64,000 nucleotides of DNA, taken from positions 1,007,501-1,071,500 of the forward strand of contig NZ_OY763931.1 of the NCBI RefSeq assembly GCF_963667685.1. Direction: 5' to 3'. Of the stretch, positions 27,688-37,979 are shown one piece after another (within the stretch, counting starts at the first letter, position 1; each line of letters opens with the position of its first letter). A program made the translations under genes and the position numbers. The notes under the pieces are model-generated. The model was not told the DNA's origin. It did not search any database and worked only from the letters and a program-made list of their open reading frames with translations. This DNA comes from Maridesulfovibrio sp. Lineage in GTDB: Bacteria > Desulfobacterota > Desulfovibrionia > Desulfovibrionales > Desulfovibrionaceae.

Positions 27688-27875
27688 ACGACTGCCTTTA
27701 TCATCCGTATAGAACAGGCATCAAGTACAAAAAGAGGATTTTTACTCTAATAAACATCGAAACTCACCGCAGCTTAATTACTGAGACGTTTCCACCGAAA
27801 AAATGAAGATTAATATCCAATTATATGATAAAGTTGGCCCACAACTTTTAACACAAATGAATATGGAGTATAATT

Positions 27876-28253
27876 ATGGGTATTTTTGATGGATTGATGG
27901 GCAACGCATCAGAAGTAAGCGTTGAAGATGTGCAAGAGGAACTCGCCCCTATACTGGCAGACAACGAAAGGGTAGAGCGAGCTTTCAAAGTTATCCGCGA
28001 CATGTACGTTTTCACCTCCGGCCGCCTGATTCTCATCGACAAACAAGGTCTGACCGGGAAAAAGATCGAATATATGTCCATACTATACAAATCCATTTCC
28101 ACCTTTTCCGTGGAAACTGCCGGACATTTTGATATGGATTCCGAACTTAAAATGTGGGTATCGGGCCGCCATGAACCAATTGTAAAAGATCTGAAGAAAG
28201 GGAGCGATGTGGTAGGGATACAGAAACTGCTGGCAAATAAAATCTTGAAGTGA
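27876..28253 (+). CDS. Bacterial PH-domain protein (YvbH/bPH type)
   Basis: A 125-residue protein of the bacterial pleckstrin-homology-like fold: GRLILIDKQG and KIEYMSILYKSISTFSVETAG are the strands and loop typical of this family (PF08000-like), followed by an amphipathic C-terminal helix. No biochemical role is established for these proteins. It is followed by a strong terminator at 28339-28364 and starts with a GGAG-type site. Confidence 0.8.
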   Translation: MGIFDGLMGNASEVSVEDVQEELAPILADNERVERAFKVIRDMYVFTSGRLILIDKQGLTGKKIEYMSILYKSISTFSVETAGHFDMDSELKMWVSGRHEPIVKDLKKGSDVVGIQKLLANKILK

Positions 28254-28338
28254 CATCAGCCTGCCGGTTAATTGCCGCAAACCCATAATTGCTGGGAAGT
28301 TCATAACAACAACGTAATTGAATCAACTCCGACCATGT

Positions 28339-28364
28339 AAAGCCTGCCGTAATCGGCAGGCTTT
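28339..28364 (+). terminator. Terminator of the PH-domain gene
   Basis: 9-bp stem AAGCCTGCC / GGCAGGCTT with a six-base loop and T-run. Confidence 0.85.
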
Positions 28365-28449
28365 TTTACTACGGATAAAACTTGATTCCCGCCAACTGAA
28401 CCCCTACACTCCCTGCAAGAAAAGCATTCCAACAAAGGATTAAAATATA

Positions 28450-30288
28450 ATGGGATACAGAAATACAAAAGAATGCCTTGATGCTCTTGAAGCCAAGGGT
28501 GATCTGCTCAAAATAAATCAAGAAATAGACCCTGATATTGAAGCAGGGGTTATACAACGCCGCGTATTTGAGGCCAAAGGTCCTGCCCTGCTTTTCACCA
28601 ATGTGAAAGGCTGCAAATTTCCCATGGCTGCAAACATTTTCGGCACTAAGGAAAGGTTGAATTTCATCTTCCGCGATACAATTGAAACAGTGGAACGACT
28701 TATGAAGCTGAAGATGTATCCCATGGAAGCAATCAAACGCCCTTGGAAATACCTTGGAGCACCGCGCACAGCATACCATACTATGCCGCGAAAGCTTTCT
28801 GAAGGTCCGGTCACAGCCAATGAAACCACCATTTCCGAGCTGCCGCAGCTTAAATCATGGCCTATGGACGGCGGAGCTTTCGTTACCCTGCCGCAGGTAT
28901 ATTCTGAAAGCCCGGACAACCCCGGTTTCGCAGGATCAAACATAGGTATGTACCGTGTACAACTTTCCGGCAACGAATACACCAACAATGAAGTCGGGCT
29001 GCACTATCAGATACACCGTGGAATCGGCCATCACCACGCACAAGCCTTGAAAAAAGGCGAAAAGCTTAAAGTAAACATCGCTATCGGCGGTGCTCCGTCC
29101 ATGTCCATTGCCGCCGTAATGCCCCTTCCTGAAGGGTTAGCTGAAATTTTCTTTGCCGGCTCACTTGGCGGCCACCGCATTCCGATGGTCATGCGTCCAA
29201 ATGGATTGCCAATACCTGCCGAGGCGGATTTCTGTATCTGCGGAACCATCAGCGATGAGCAAAAACCTGAAGGGCCGTTCGGCGACCATATCGGCTACTA
29301 TAGCCTGACTCATGATTTCCCGGTTCTCAAGGTCGATAAGGTATACCACCGCAGCGATGCAATCTGGCCTTTCACTACAGTAGGACGCCCTCCGCAGGAA
29401 GATACCATGTTTGGTGATTTCATTCATGAACTCACCTCTGAACTGGTTCCCTCTGTTTTTACCGGTGTACATGAAGTCCACGCCGTGGACGTGGCCGGAG
29501 TGCATCCCCTGCTGCTGGCAGTGGGCAGCGAACGCTATGTTCCATACGCGAAAGAACGCCAACCGCAGGAATTGTTGACCAATGGAATGGCCCTGCTGGG
29601 CAACACCCAGACAGCACTGGCCAAATATCTCTTCATCGGCGCAAAGGAAGATATGGAACATGGTGAAAACTGCCACAATATTCCGGTCTTTTTCAAACAC
29701 ATGCTGGAGCGGGTAAACCTCAATCGAGACCTGCACTTCATCACAAGAACCACCATAGACACACTTGACTATTCCGGCATGGGTTTTAACGAAGGATCTA
29801 AACTGATATTTGCTGCCGCCGGTTCCAAAAAGCGTGAGCTGAGCAAAAAACTTCCTAAACTGCCCACCCTGCCCGAAGGATTCAGCGAAGCCAGAATTTT
29901 CGCCCCCGGAATCATGCTCATTAAAGGAAGAAAAAACGTAACCGAACGCGGTAATCAAGACCCGCAACTGGATATGCTGGGAGAAGCACTGCGGCACGCT
30001 GAAGGAATAAAAGAAATACCGATGATTGTTGTAGTGGATGAGCCGGACTTCTGCGCTAAAAACTGGGATAATTTTCTCTGGGTAACTTTCACACGCTCTG
30101 ATCCGGCTAACGATATCTATGGAGTAGGAACTTTCACAAAAGCCAAACACTGGGGAGCTGAAAAAGCATTCATAATTGACGCCCGCATGAAAAGTTATCA
30201 GGCTCCACCGCTCGATCCGGACCCGGAAGTCGAAAAAAGAGTTGATCAGCTAGGTGCTCCCGGCGGTCCTCTTTATGGCATAATTTAA
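28450..30288 (+). CDS. UbiD-family decarboxylase
   Basis: Prenylated-FMN-dependent decarboxylase family, acting on aromatic or unsaturated acids. The 612-residue protein has the Asn-Ile-Gly-Met-Tyr-Arg segment (NIGMYRVQL) that positions cofactor and metal, and the Glu-rich PEGPFGDHIGYYSL motif conserved in UbiD. It is longer than E. coli UbiD (497), with an extra C-terminal region. UbiX, which makes the cofactor, is not adjacent. Possible roles include menaquinone-related or aromatic acid metabolism; substrate is unknown. AAGGA lies upstream of the ATG. Confidence 0.88.
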   Translation: MGYRNTKECLDALEAKGDLLKINQEIDPDIEAGVIQRRVFEAKGPALLFTNVKGCKFPMAANIFGTKERLNFIFRDTIETVERLMKLKMYPMEAIKRPWKYLGAPRTAYHTMPRKLSEGPVTANETTISELPQLKSWPMDGGAFVTLPQVYSESPDNPGFAGSNIGMYRVQLSGNEYTNNEVGLHYQIHRGIGHHHAQALKKGEKLKVNIAIGGAPSMSIAAVMPLPEGLAEIFFAGSLGGHRIPMVMRPNGLPIPAEADFCICGTISDEQKPEGPFGDHIGYYSLTHDFPVLKVDKVYHRSDAIWPFTTVGRPPQEDTMFGDFIHELTSELVPSVFTGVHEVHAVDVAGVHPLLLAVGSERYVPYAKERQPQELLTNGMALLGNTQTALAKYLFIGAKEDMEHGENCHNIPVFFKHMLERVNLNRDLHFITRTTIDTLDYSGMGFNEGSKLIFAAAGSKKRELSKKLPKLPTLPEGFSEARIFAPGIMLIKGRKNVTERGNQDPQLDMLGEALRHAEGIKEIPMIVVVDEPDFCAKNWDNFLWVTFTRSDPANDIYGVGTFTKAKHWGAEKAFIIDARMKSYQAPPLDPDPEVEKRVDQLGAPGGPLYGII

Positions 30289-30313
30289 AATAGTTGCCAT
30301 CAGCATTAGGAAA

Positions 30314-30343
30314 TTAAATGGCCCCTCAAGGGAGGGGCATTTA
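30314..30343 (+). terminator. Hairpin downstream of the UbiD-family gene
   Basis: Stem TAAATG-GCCCCTC / GAGGGGC-ATTTA with one bulge and an AAGG loop. No clear T-run, so its role as terminator is uncertain. Confidence 0.4.
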
Positions 30344-30440
30344 GTCCAACAGCCCACAAACATTATTTCAGGAATACTTTATGCATAAATTACATTGACA
30401 GGCATAAATAGTCAAAAAAATGCCTCATGGGAGGCGGGAT

Positions 30441-31715
30441 ATGGTTAAACAACATCGAAACAATCTTTTTAATGACTGTGAATTAAGCGTCATACTACAA
30501 AACATCTACGACAGTATTCTGACACAGATTGAAAATATTCCGGCAAAGGATTTTCTCGAGGCTTCGGACGAAGATCTTTTACAAAAAATAATCAAGCAGA
30601 ATACAATCAGTCAGATTAAACTGCATGAAGATGAAATCCGTATATGCAAGCCGGCTTTGTGTCGAATAACAGAGTCCGGCAGACTTTATACAGGGAAAAA
30701 AGATCAAGACCATAATGACTTCAACGATGGTATGATTACCAGGGTGGAAATTCCCTATTCTGGAGACAAAAGGCTGCTGATTAGCAGGCCAAGTATGAAT
30801 TATGCTTACGGCGGCCCCAGCTTCACAATCAAGGATGACCGTTTAATTAAACATTATGTCAGGCCTCTATACTCTGATCCTAACGCATTCAAAAAACACT
30901 TTTTACGTAATTATGAACGGATACAGGAATACCTTAAGTGGCAGGCGAAAGACATCGCTCTTTTTGAGAAAAAACTGAACAAACTGATATACGACACCAT
31001 ACTGCAAAGAAGGAAACGTGACGGAACCACCTCCCTGCACCTAGCATCAAGACCTGGAACTACTGAGTTCAACCCTGTTCATGTCAAAAATAACATAACT
31101 ATTCCCTATACCCACAAGTACAGCGACCACACGCCCATCATCTCCGATACAGATTTCATAAACGCAATCCGCGTAATACGCCATACGGGAAACAGTTTCG
31201 AACGGACGCCGTCAATCTACGGTATCCATAATGATCAAGATTTGCGCAACATACTTGTTTCAAACCTTAATACCCACTTCGCCGACTCTAACAATCAGGA
31301 CCTGTTTTTCGCAAAGGGCACGGTAGATTTTAGCATAACTATTGGTGATAAATCTGCACTATGCGGGAAATGCTTCAGTTGGTACTGTCCTGAAGGATTG
31401 GTATATCATGTCAATCAACTACTGGATAAAGCCCATTGGCCGTCATCTAAAATTGTAATCGCCATTTTCAATAGATCGGAATCAGATTTTTCAACGCTTG
31501 CGAATACAGTTCACTCTGCATTCACCTCTCACGACTGTTATATAGAAACAAACAAACAACTTTCTGATTTTGAATGGCAAACCACAATGCATACTCTCGG
31601 AAATATTAAATTGAAGCACTGGGTCCACTTCATGCTTTTCAACCTCTTTGTTCGAAAGAATGAACACACGGTGTTTCTGAATGAAGCAGAACGTAATTTC
31701 TTTTTGAAAAATTAA
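30441..31715 (+). CDS. Unrecognised protein with a degenerate nuclease-like C-terminal domain
   Basis: A 424-residue cytoplasmic-looking protein that I do not recognise. The start ATG at 30441 has GGGAGG 6 bases upstream. The N-terminal 60 residues are helical and charged; the centre (about 60-280) shows beta-strands and basic patches. The C-terminal third (about 290-410) has the layout of a PD-(D/E)XK nuclease-type domain: a strand with Asp (TVDFSIT), a following strand where E-x-K is expected, then GLVYHVNQLLDK and the typical terminal strand KIVIAIFNRSESDF. In the expected E-x-K position the sequence reads LCGKCFSW, so a catalytic Glu is missing. If the comparison holds it may be an inactive or diverged member. 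It is monocistronic and A/T-richer than its neighbours. Confidence 0.6.
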   Translation: MVKQHRNNLFNDCELSVILQNIYDSILTQIENIPAKDFLEASDEDLLQKIIKQNTISQIKLHEDEIRICKPALCRITESGRLYTGKKDQDHNDFNDGMITRVEIPYSGDKRLLISRPSMNYAYGGPSFTIKDDRLIKHYVRPLYSDPNAFKKHFLRNYERIQEYLKWQAKDIALFEKKLNKLIYDTILQRRKRDGTTSLHLASRPGTTEFNPVHVKNNITIPYTHKYSDHTPIISDTDFINAIRVIRHTGNSFERTPSIYGIHNDQDLRNILVSNLNTHFADSNNQDLFFAKGTVDFSITIGDKSALCGKCFSWYCPEGLVYHVNQLLDKAHWPSSKIVIAIFNRSESDFSTLANTVHSAFTSHDCYIETNKQLSDFEWQTTMHTLGNIKLKHWVHFMLFNLFVRKNEHTVFLNEAERNFFLKN

Positions 31716-31944
31716 TCATCATTATTACCATTATTGCCGCCATTATGCGGCTGACAAAGCATTATATGACTTTTAAGGCATTATCCTAAAATCTTGGCAT
31801 TTAAAAAAAACTTGTTTTTCAAATTCAAAAGTAATTATTTGCTCCAAGGAAAAGAGTTATTAATGCCTAGTCACACACACCTATAGCAAAAATAACAATG
31901 ATAAAAATTAATAATTTGTTGATGAGATATTAAACAAAATAAAA

Positions 31945-31966
31945 GGCACAGACCAAAATCCGTGCC
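31945..31966 (-). terminator. Terminator of the EF-hand gene
   Basis: Minus strand: stem GGCAC / GTGCC with extended A/T pairs, followed by TTTTATTTT. Confidence 0.7.
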
Positions 31967-31991
31967 TGATAATTTTTATAAACGACACTTT

Positions 31992-32564
31992 CTACTTATC
32001 TTTCTTCCATTCTTCCCATTCTTTTTTGCTCAATTTTCCATCCTTATTCAAGTCTGCTTCACGCATAATACGCTCGGCATTCAATGGATAAACCTTTACA
32101 ATTTCAGAGCGGATGATGGTTTTACTGCCATCCTTATCAATATCTACAAATGCACGGGCAAAGTGAATTCTAGCCATTGTGTATTGAATAACTTTAGCTT
32201 TACGTCCATTTTCAAGGTAGTACAGGGACATTGTTTCTTTGCCGGTAAGATTCCCGAAAGTATACCCGTCTTCATGCTCAGCCAAATAAAGACTTCCGTC
32301 ATCCCCTACAATTCCACTGAAACCTTCTGTTATGAGATTCTCTTTATTCTCTGCAAACCAGGCTTTTTCTCCGGCAAAAAGCTTTCCTTCCTGCTTATTA
32401 ATCACGAATACAGCTTTGTTTTCCTTAACTGTTCCGTCTTTCGCCATCATCTTTACAAGGCCGACCCAGGTACCACGCAACTCAGGGGCACTTCCAGCGA
32501 AGACAAAAGAACTCAAGAACACCAGAGTAAGAACAACCATACTGCAACTAAGAACCTTCTTCAT
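31992..32564 (-). CDS. Exported EF-hand protein
   Basis: A 190-residue protein with a signal peptide (1-23, ending VFAG), a middle lipocalin/beta-type body (about 28-125, strands such as GTWVGLVKMM and KAVFVINKQ), and two calcium-binding EF-hand loops at the C-terminus: DIDKDGSKTIIRSE and DLNKDGKLSKKE. The second is close to the canonical loop; the first departs at position 9. It is probably periplasmic and may sense or buffer calcium. No neighbour explains its role. Its ATG has an AGGAGG site immediately upstream. Confidence 0.8.
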   Translation of the reverse strand: MKKVLSCSMVVLTLVFLSSFVFAGSAPELRGTWVGLVKMMAKDGTVKENKAVFVINKQEGKLFAGEKAWFAENKENLITEGFSGIVGDDGSLYLAEHEDGYTFGNLTGKETMSLYYLENGRKAKVIQYTMARIHFARAFVDIDKDGSKTIIRSEIVKVYPLNAERIMREADLNKDGKLSKKEWEEWKKDK

Positions 32565-32662
32565 GTAATCAGCCTCCTAAGTTTCAAATTTAAAGTTACT
32601 ATTCTTATTTATCAACTAACAGAATACGTCAACCCATTGCAGCAAGCAAGCTCGTAACAAAA

Positions 32663-32687
32663 AAAGGCAGCCCGAGGGACTGCCTTT
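32663..32687 (-). terminator. Terminator of the first amino-acid ABC transporter
   Basis: Minus strand: stem AAAGGCAG / CTGCCTTT with loop around TCCCTCGGG, followed by seven Ts. Confidence 0.85.
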
Positions 32688-32711
32688 TAAAATCAACCAG
32701 ATATGTTTCTG

Positions 32712-33443
32712 TTAGAGATGGGAAACAACCTTCCCGAGAAAATCTTTAAGCCTCGGGTTCTTGGGATTGGCAAAAACCTTGGTAGGATCGCCTTCTTCCT
32801 GAATGACACCCTGATCAATAAAGATAAGACGGTCAGCAACTTCCTTAGCGAATCCCATCTCATGAGTAACCACGATCATAGTCATGCCTTCTTTAGCCAG
32901 TTGCTGCATTACTTCAAGCACCTCACCAACAAGCTCCGGGTCCAGTGCGGAAGTCGGTTCATCAAAAAGAATAACCTTCGGCTGCAAGGCCAGTGAACGG
33001 GCAATTGCCACGCGCTGCTTCTGGCCTCCGGAAAGCTGTTCAGGATAATTGCGAGCCTTATCTTTCAGCCCGACTTTAGCCAGCAACTTAAGGCCAAGTT
33101 CGTCAGCTTCGCTTTTAGACATCTTACGAACTTTAATAGGTCCGAGAGTCACATTCTCAAGAATGGTCATGTGCGGGAAAAGATTAAACTGCTGAAAAAC
33201 CATACCAGCTTCAGTGCGCACTTCGTTGATATTGGTCGTCGGAGACATGATGTCATGTCCATCAACAATAATGGTCCCGGAAGTCGGTTCCTCAAGTCTG
33301 TTGATACAACGCAGGACAGTCGATTTACCGGACCCGGAAGGTCCGATAATACAGACAACCTGACCGGACTCAACCTTGAGGTCAATGCCTTTAATGACTT
33401 GGAACTCCCCGAAACTTTTATGAAGATTCTTAATCTCAATCAT
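32712..33443 (-). CDS. Polar amino-acid ABC transporter, ATP-binding protein (GlnQ/HisP type)
   Basis: ATPase for uptake of a polar amino acid. The 243-residue protein has Walker [10 protein letters not shown] (about 34-42), signature [15 protein letters not shown], Walker [15 protein letters not shown] and an H-loop histidine in [14 protein letters not shown]. It belongs to the PAAT family (glutamine, histidine, arginine). It lies 4 bp after the permease. A second complete transporter of this class is at 51265-54360. Confidence 0.96.
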   Translation of the reverse strand: MIEIKNLHKSFGEFQVIKGIDLKVESGQVVCIIGPSGSGKSTVLRCINRLEEPTSGTIIVDGHDIMSPTTNINEVRTEAGMVFQQFNLFPHMTILENVTLGPIKVRKMSKSEADELGLKLLAKVGLKDKARNYPEQLSGGQKQRVAIARSLALQPKVILFDEPTSALDPELVGEVLEVMQQLAKEGMTMIVVTHEMGFAKEVADRLIFIDQGVIQEEGDPTKVFANPKNPRLKDFLGKVVSHL

Positions 33444-33447
33444 CTAA

Positions 33448-34116
33448 CTACCTCCGGGAAGTATTCAACTTTTTCTCTACGCGACGCATCGCGTAGGCAA
33501 TGGAAAGAGTCATAACGAGGTACACACACGCTACTGCGAGGTATACTTCAAAAGCGCGGAAGTTCACCGAAGTGATTTCCTGACCTGTTCTCATAAGCTC
33601 ACCAACTCCGATGACCATAAGAAGGGATGTATCCTTAAGACTGATGATGAACTGGTTGCCAAGGGGTGGAATCATACGTTTAAGAGCCTGCGGCCAAACA
33701 ATATAGCGCATAGTCTGGGCACTGGTCAGGCCGATGGAACGTCCGGCTTCAACCTGCCCTCTGTTAATGGACTGCACTGCACCACGCACGATCTCGGCAA
33801 TATAGGCACCTGAGTTGACTGCAATTATGACAATACCGGCGGTCATAGGGGGAATACGCATCCCGATGGCCATTGGAACCCCGTAATAGAGGAACATGGC
33901 CTGAACAAGCATAGGTGTTCCCCTGATGGCTTCAACGTAAACCCCGGCTATCTTTCTAGTAAAAAAATTTCGGGATAGCTTCATTAAGCCCGCCGCGCTC
34001 CCAAGCAGGAATCCAAAAATAAGACCGCCGATAGTGATCTCAACGGTAAGTTTAAGACCACGCACAAGCATGGGAAATGTGTCCCAGAAAACTGTAGTGT
34101 CAAATGCAAATGCCAT
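33448..34116 (-). CDS. Polar amino-acid ABC transporter, permease (GlnP/HisM type)
   Basis: A 222-residue inner-membrane permease with five predicted membrane segments and the EAA loop EAGRSIGLTSAQTMRYIVWPQ that docks with the ATPase. It probably works as a homodimer because only one permease gene is present. It follows the binding-protein gene by 77 bp with an intercistronic hairpin between. Confidence 0.95.
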   Translation of the reverse strand: MAFAFDTTVFWDTFPMLVRGLKLTVEITIGGLIFGFLLGSAAGLMKLSRNFFTRKIAGVYVEAIRGTPMLVQAMFLYYGVPMAIGMRIPPMTAGIVIIAVNSGAYIAEIVRGAVQSINRGQVEAGRSIGLTSAQTMRYIVWPQALKRMIPPLGNQFIISLKDTSLLMVIGVGELMRTGQEITSVNFRAFEVYLAVACVYLVMTLSIAYAMRRVEKKLNTSRR

Positions 34117-34145
34117 TACGACCCCTGTTTAAAAAAAATAATTAA

Positions 34146-34165
34146 GGGCGGCAACGATGCCGCCC
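34146..34165 (-). terminator. Intercistronic hairpin between binding-protein and permease genes
   Basis: Minus strand: stem GGGCGGCA / TGCCGCCC with loop around TCGT, then AATTATTTTTTTT. Likely a partial terminator that lowers permease and ATPase expression relative to the binding protein. Confidence 0.65.
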
Positions 34166-34193
34166 TATTGAACATATAGAAATAGCTAATTCT

Positions 34194-34937
34194 CTATTTA
34201 GGCTCGGTGCCGAACCATTTAATATACAGTTCGCGGTAAGTGCCGTCTTTACGCAACTCTTTGAGGGCTGCATTAACTTTGGCGACAAGTGCGCTTCCTT
34301 TAGGGAAAGCAATACCGTACTGCTGACCATTGTAAAGAGGACCAACAACTTTAACCTGACCTTTACCGGCCTTGCGCATGAAATCTGCGATAACAGGAGA
34401 GTCAAATATCACAGCGTCAGCTCCGCCAGTCATAAGTTCCATGAACATGGCGTCGTTGTTGGGATAAAGTTTAACTTCTTCAGCGCCTGCACCCTTTGCG
34501 AAATCAGCAGAAGAAGTACTCAGCTTGGTGGAAATAATTTTACCTTTGAGGTCTTCGATTCCGTTAATTGAGTTCTCATCCTTTTTAACAAGGATCAGAA
34601 GACCGGAGTTATAATAACCATCGGAAAAATCGACGACCTTAGCACGTTCAGGCTTGATGGTAATACCGGCAATCCCTACGTCCAGCTGATTGGACTGCAA
34701 ACCAGGAATGATACCATTGAAATCCATGGGCTGCAGGTCGTACTCAGCACCAATCTTCTGGGCAATGGCTTCCCAAAGCTCAACGTCAAAACCGGTATGC
34801 TTTCCGGTAGCAGGATCTTTAAATTCGAAAGGCGGGAAACTGGTGTCACAGGCAACAGTAAGTTTACCAGCAAAAGCAGAGCCGACCATGGTTGCGGTAA
34901 TCATTGCAGCAACGATGAGTATAAGCAGTTTTTTCAT
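34194..34937 (-). CDS. Polar amino-acid ABC transporter, periplasmic binding protein
   Basis: A 247-residue solute-binding protein of family 3 (GlnH/HisJ type) with signal peptide 1-23 (AFAGKLTV) and the lobes typical of the fold (TSFPPFEF, GFDVELWEAIAQKIG, GITIKPERAKVVDFSDGYYNSG, DAVIFDSPVIADFM). The motif GFDVELWEAIA and the Arg in PERAKVVD bind the alpha-carboxylate and alpha-amino groups of amino acids. An inverted repeat at 34972-34998 lies just upstream of its ribosome site. Confidence 0.95.
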   Translation of the reverse strand: MKKLLILIVAAMITATMVGSAFAGKLTVACDTSFPPFEFKDPATGKHTGFDVELWEAIAQKIGAEYDLQPMDFNGIIPGLQSNQLDVGIAGITIKPERAKVVDFSDGYYNSGLLILVKKDENSINGIEDLKGKIISTKLSTSSADFAKGAGAEEVKLYPNNDAMFMELMTGGADAVIFDSPVIADFMRKAGKGQVKVVGPLYNGQQYGIAFPKGSALVAKVNAALKELRKDGTYRELYIKWFGTEPK

Positions 34938-34971
34938 GAATCCTCCGAGAATGAAAAATCATTTCTAAAAT

Positions 34972-34998
34972 TACCCTCATTCACAAAAAATGAAGGTA
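34972..34998. promoter_or_regulatory. Inverted repeat upstream of the binding-protein gene
   Basis: Arms TACCCTCATT and AATGAAGGTA (one mismatch) with a 7-base loop. Could be an operator or a leader hairpin. The rest of the 34938-35662 gap (A/T-rich, over 700 bp) shows no gene that I can support. Confidence 0.35.
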
Positions 34999-35662
34999 GA
35001 CCAATCAACAGGAAAACAATCCATCGAATCTTTGTCGAAGGCGTGAAAATTAGCACTTTCTGCAATTAAACTCAAGAGATTAACCCAATACCGACTCATT
35101 AGAAAATTAATCAAAACTCAAAATTACTTTAACAAATCAAAAATACACGTATTTTATCCAATCAAAAATTCTTGATCAATGAATCAAACAATTATCATCT
35201 AATTTAAAAATAACTGCACCTACACGCTAAAATTATTTGACATATAAGGAGCTGTTTTATACACAAAAACCCTCAAAAACAGAAACAGTTTTGCTTGTAA
35301 ACAGAAAGAGTAATGAGTCAGCCTTGGCGGCACATAACTGCAACACCAGAAGAATTAATTTTGAGGCTGACAATCACTATATATTAATGTAGCGTGTGCA
35401 TCTTAAAAAGCTGCGTGCATTCTTTCTCAAACATTTTATAACGAAAACCAGCTGAATTTGAGCAATTAACCACAAATTCAGCAACACCATATACATTTTT
35501 GTTACTAATACACACTTGTTCAAAGCGATATAAAAAACTACTGACAATTTTGTAATATAGATTCCGCTTCAATGCAAAATATTCTACATTATTGTAAGTT
35601 ACGACTAGTCAATCAAAAGCAAAAACGAAATAAGATGCTAAAATATAAAGCTTTTTATTAAT

Positions 35663-35677
35663 AGGCACATTAAATGC
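35663..35677 (+). promoter_or_regulatory. Candidate sigma-54 promoter of the type III glutamine synthetase gene
   Basis: AGGCAC at 35663-35668 and ATGC at 35674-35677 give the required GG-N10-GC spacing (GG 35664-35665, GC 35676-35677) and a good match to TGGCAC-N5-TTGC apart from the first T and the -12 T. Transcription would start near 35689, giving a leader of about 70 bases. Confidence 0.5.
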
Positions 35678-35759
35678 TTTTTATGTGCAGATTGATGAAA
35701 GCCCAGTACTCTTCGCCAAACGAAGATCACCAATAAAAATATTCAAGGAGTTTTTTCAA

Positions 35760-37946
35760 ATGAGTTCAAACACCTCCCGCCAGGGTGCGATCACTGCAGT
35801 GACAAACTACTCTACCCCTGAAGCATCCTTCAGCTTTGCCGAATCCAAACCCACCGAACTCTTCGGCTGCAACGTCTTCAACGACAACGTGATGAAGGAG
35901 AGACTTCCCAAGAAGGTCTACAAATCTCTGAAAAAAACCATTGAAGAAGGTGCTGCCATCGATCCTTCCATCGCCGATACAGTTGCCAACGCAATGAAAG
36001 AATGGGCTTTAGAAAAAGGGGCGACACACTATACTCACGTTTTCTATCCCCTGACCGGCCTTACCGCCGAGAAGCATGACAGCTTCATCTCCCCCGACGG
36101 TAAAGGAAATTGTATTGCAGAATTTGAAGGCAAGCTGCTCATTCAGGGGGAACCCGATGCATCCAGCTTCCCCAACGGTGGTCTCCGTGCAACTTTTGAA
36201 GCCCGTGGATACACTGCCTGGGACGTAACCAGCCCGGCATACATCCTCGAGAACCCAAACGGAACATTCCTGTGCATTCCTACCGCATTCATCTCCTGGA
36301 CAGGTGAAGCTCTGGACAAAAAGACTCCCCTGCTCAAGGCTACTCAGGTGGTCAATAAATCTGCACAGCGTATCTTGAAAATATTTGGCGACAATTCAGG
36401 CAACCGCGTTGTATCCAATGCCGGTCCCGAACAGGAATACTTCCTCGTAGACCGCAATTTCTACTTCGCTCGTCCTGACCTCATGATGGCAGGCAGAACT
36501 CTTTTCGGAGCAAAACCCGCAAAAGGACAGGAACTTGACGACCACTACTTCGGCGCAGTCCCTCGCCGCGTTCTCTCTTTCATGATGGACGTTGAACACG
36601 AACTCTACAAACTCGGTGTTCCGGTTAAAACCCGTCATAATGAAGTAGCTCCCGGTCAGTTTGAAATCGCTCCTGTTTACGAACAGTCCAACATTGCTAC
36701 TGACCATAACCAGATGGTTATGACCACTCTCAAAAGCGTGGCGAAAAGACACGGCATGGCCTGTCTGCTGCACGAAAAACCTTTCGCAGGAATCAACGGA
36801 TCCGGTAAGCACCTCAACTACTCCCTGAGCTGCAACGGTCACGGTTCCCTTTTTGATCCGGGCGACAACCCCACTGAAAATGCACAGTTCCTTATCTTTT
36901 GTGCCGCTGCTATCCGTGCAGTACACATTCACAGTAAGCTCCTGCGTGCAGTGGTTGCCACCGCTTCCAACGACCACCGTCTCGGTGCAAACGAAGCACC
37001 TCCGGCAATCATGTCTATCTTCCTCGGCGATCAGCTCTCTGAAATCTTCAATAAGATTCAGGAAGGAAATTCCCCGACCCCGACTTCCAGCGGCTTCCTC
37101 AAAGCAGGCGTAGACACACTGCCTCCGCTGCCCAGGGATGCCGGCGACCGTAACCGTACCAGCCCGTTCGCATTCACAGGTAACCGTTTCGAGTTCCGCG
37201 CAGTTGGTTCCAACCTTTCCATCGCCGGTCCTCAGGTTGCTCTTAACACCATGATGGCTGAGTCTCTGGATTACATCGCTGATGAAATGGAAAAAATCAT
37301 GGGCGGCGACCAGTCCAAGCTGAACGATGCAGTAAACAAGGTCATCAAAAACATCATGGACACCCATGGACAGATCGTATTCAATGGCGACGGTTACTCC
37401 GAAGCATGGCATAAAGAAGCTGTTGAAAAACGCGGTCTGCCCAACCTGCGCACCTCCGCAGATGCCATTCCCGAAATTGCTTCGCCTGAATCAATTGAAA
37501 TGTTCACCAAATATGGTGTTTTCACTAAAGAAGAACTCATAAGCCGTAAAGAAATCTACCTCGAGCAGTACAACCAGGCCATTATCACTGAAGCTGCTCT
37601 GGTAACCAAGCTCGCCAAAACGCATATTCTGCCCGGCGCAGTCCGCTACCAGAAAGAACTGGCTGAAACATGTGCTGCGATGAAAGCAATCGGTGTAGAA
37701 TTCACAACCGGTACTCTTGAAGACGTTACCTCCAAGCTCCGTGGCCTGCAGAACGCTAATATTGAACTGCAGAAGATCATGGAAGCCAAACCCGAAGGTG
37801 ATGTTTTAGAAGAAGCAAAATACCTCTGCTGTACTGCACTTCCCGCAATGCTGGAAGTACGTAAATATGCAGATCAGCTCGAAGAAGTAGTTGCAGATGA
37901 CCTCTGGTGCCTGCCGAGCTACTCTGAAATGCTGTTCATTAAATAA
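35760..37946 (+). CDS. glnN: Glutamine synthetase type III
   Basis: Makes glutamine from glutamate, ammonia and ATP. At 728 residues it is the GSIII/GlnN class (about 700 residues), far longer than GSI (about 470). The ATG at 35760 is preceded by AAGGAG; the frame is open upstream to 35685 but without a site. Conserved stretches include [65 protein letters not shown], and [18 protein letters not shown]. The [17 protein letters not shown] segment carries the conserved Arg. A sigma-54 promoter candidate lies upstream. Confidence 0.97.
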   Translation: MSSNTSRQGAITAVTNYSTPEASFSFAESKPTELFGCNVFNDNVMKERLPKKVYKSLKKTIEEGAAIDPSIADTVANAMKEWALEKGATHYTHVFYPLTGLTAEKHDSFISPDGKGNCIAEFEGKLLIQGEPDASSFPNGGLRATFEARGYTAWDVTSPAYILENPNGTFLCIPTAFISWTGEALDKKTPLLKATQVVNKSAQRILKIFGDNSGNRVVSNAGPEQEYFLVDRNFYFARPDLMMAGRTLFGAKPAKGQELDDHYFGAVPRRVLSFMMDVEHELYKLGVPVKTRHNEVAPGQFEIAPVYEQSNIATDHNQMVMTTLKSVAKRHGMACLLHEKPFAGINGSGKHLNYSLSCNGHGSLFDPGDNPTENAQFLIFCAAAIRAVHIHSKLLRAVVATASNDHRLGANEAPPAIMSIFLGDQLSEIFNKIQEGNSPTPTSSGFLKAGVDTLPPLPRDAGDRNRTSPFAFTGNRFEFRAVGSNLSIAGPQVALNTMMAESLDYIADEMEKIMGGDQSKLNDAVNKVIKNIMDTHGQIVFNGDGYSEAWHKEAVEKRGLPNLRTSADAIPEIASPESIEMFTKYGVFTKEELISRKEIYLEQYNQAIITEAALVTKLAKTHILPGAVRYQKELAETCAAMKAIGVEFTTGTLEDVTSKLRGLQNANIELQKIMEAKPEGDVLEEAKYLCCTALPAMLEVRKYADQLEEVVADDLWCLPSYSEMLFIK

Positions 37947-37979
37947 GAATTATCATCACTGCCATACCCTTAAGCTTAG

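Noticed and set aside
29161..30150. 329-codon minus-strand frame opposite the UbiD-family gene
   Set aside because: Mirror of the coding frame; no ribosome site or family match.
35236..35262. TTGACA followed by TATACA as a promoter
   Set aside because: Spacer is only 15 bases, and it is over 400 bp from the nearest start codon; not convincing.
36396..37412. 338-codon minus-strand frame opposite glnN
   Set aside because: Antisense mirror of a conserved enzyme; Cys/His-rich low-quality translation.
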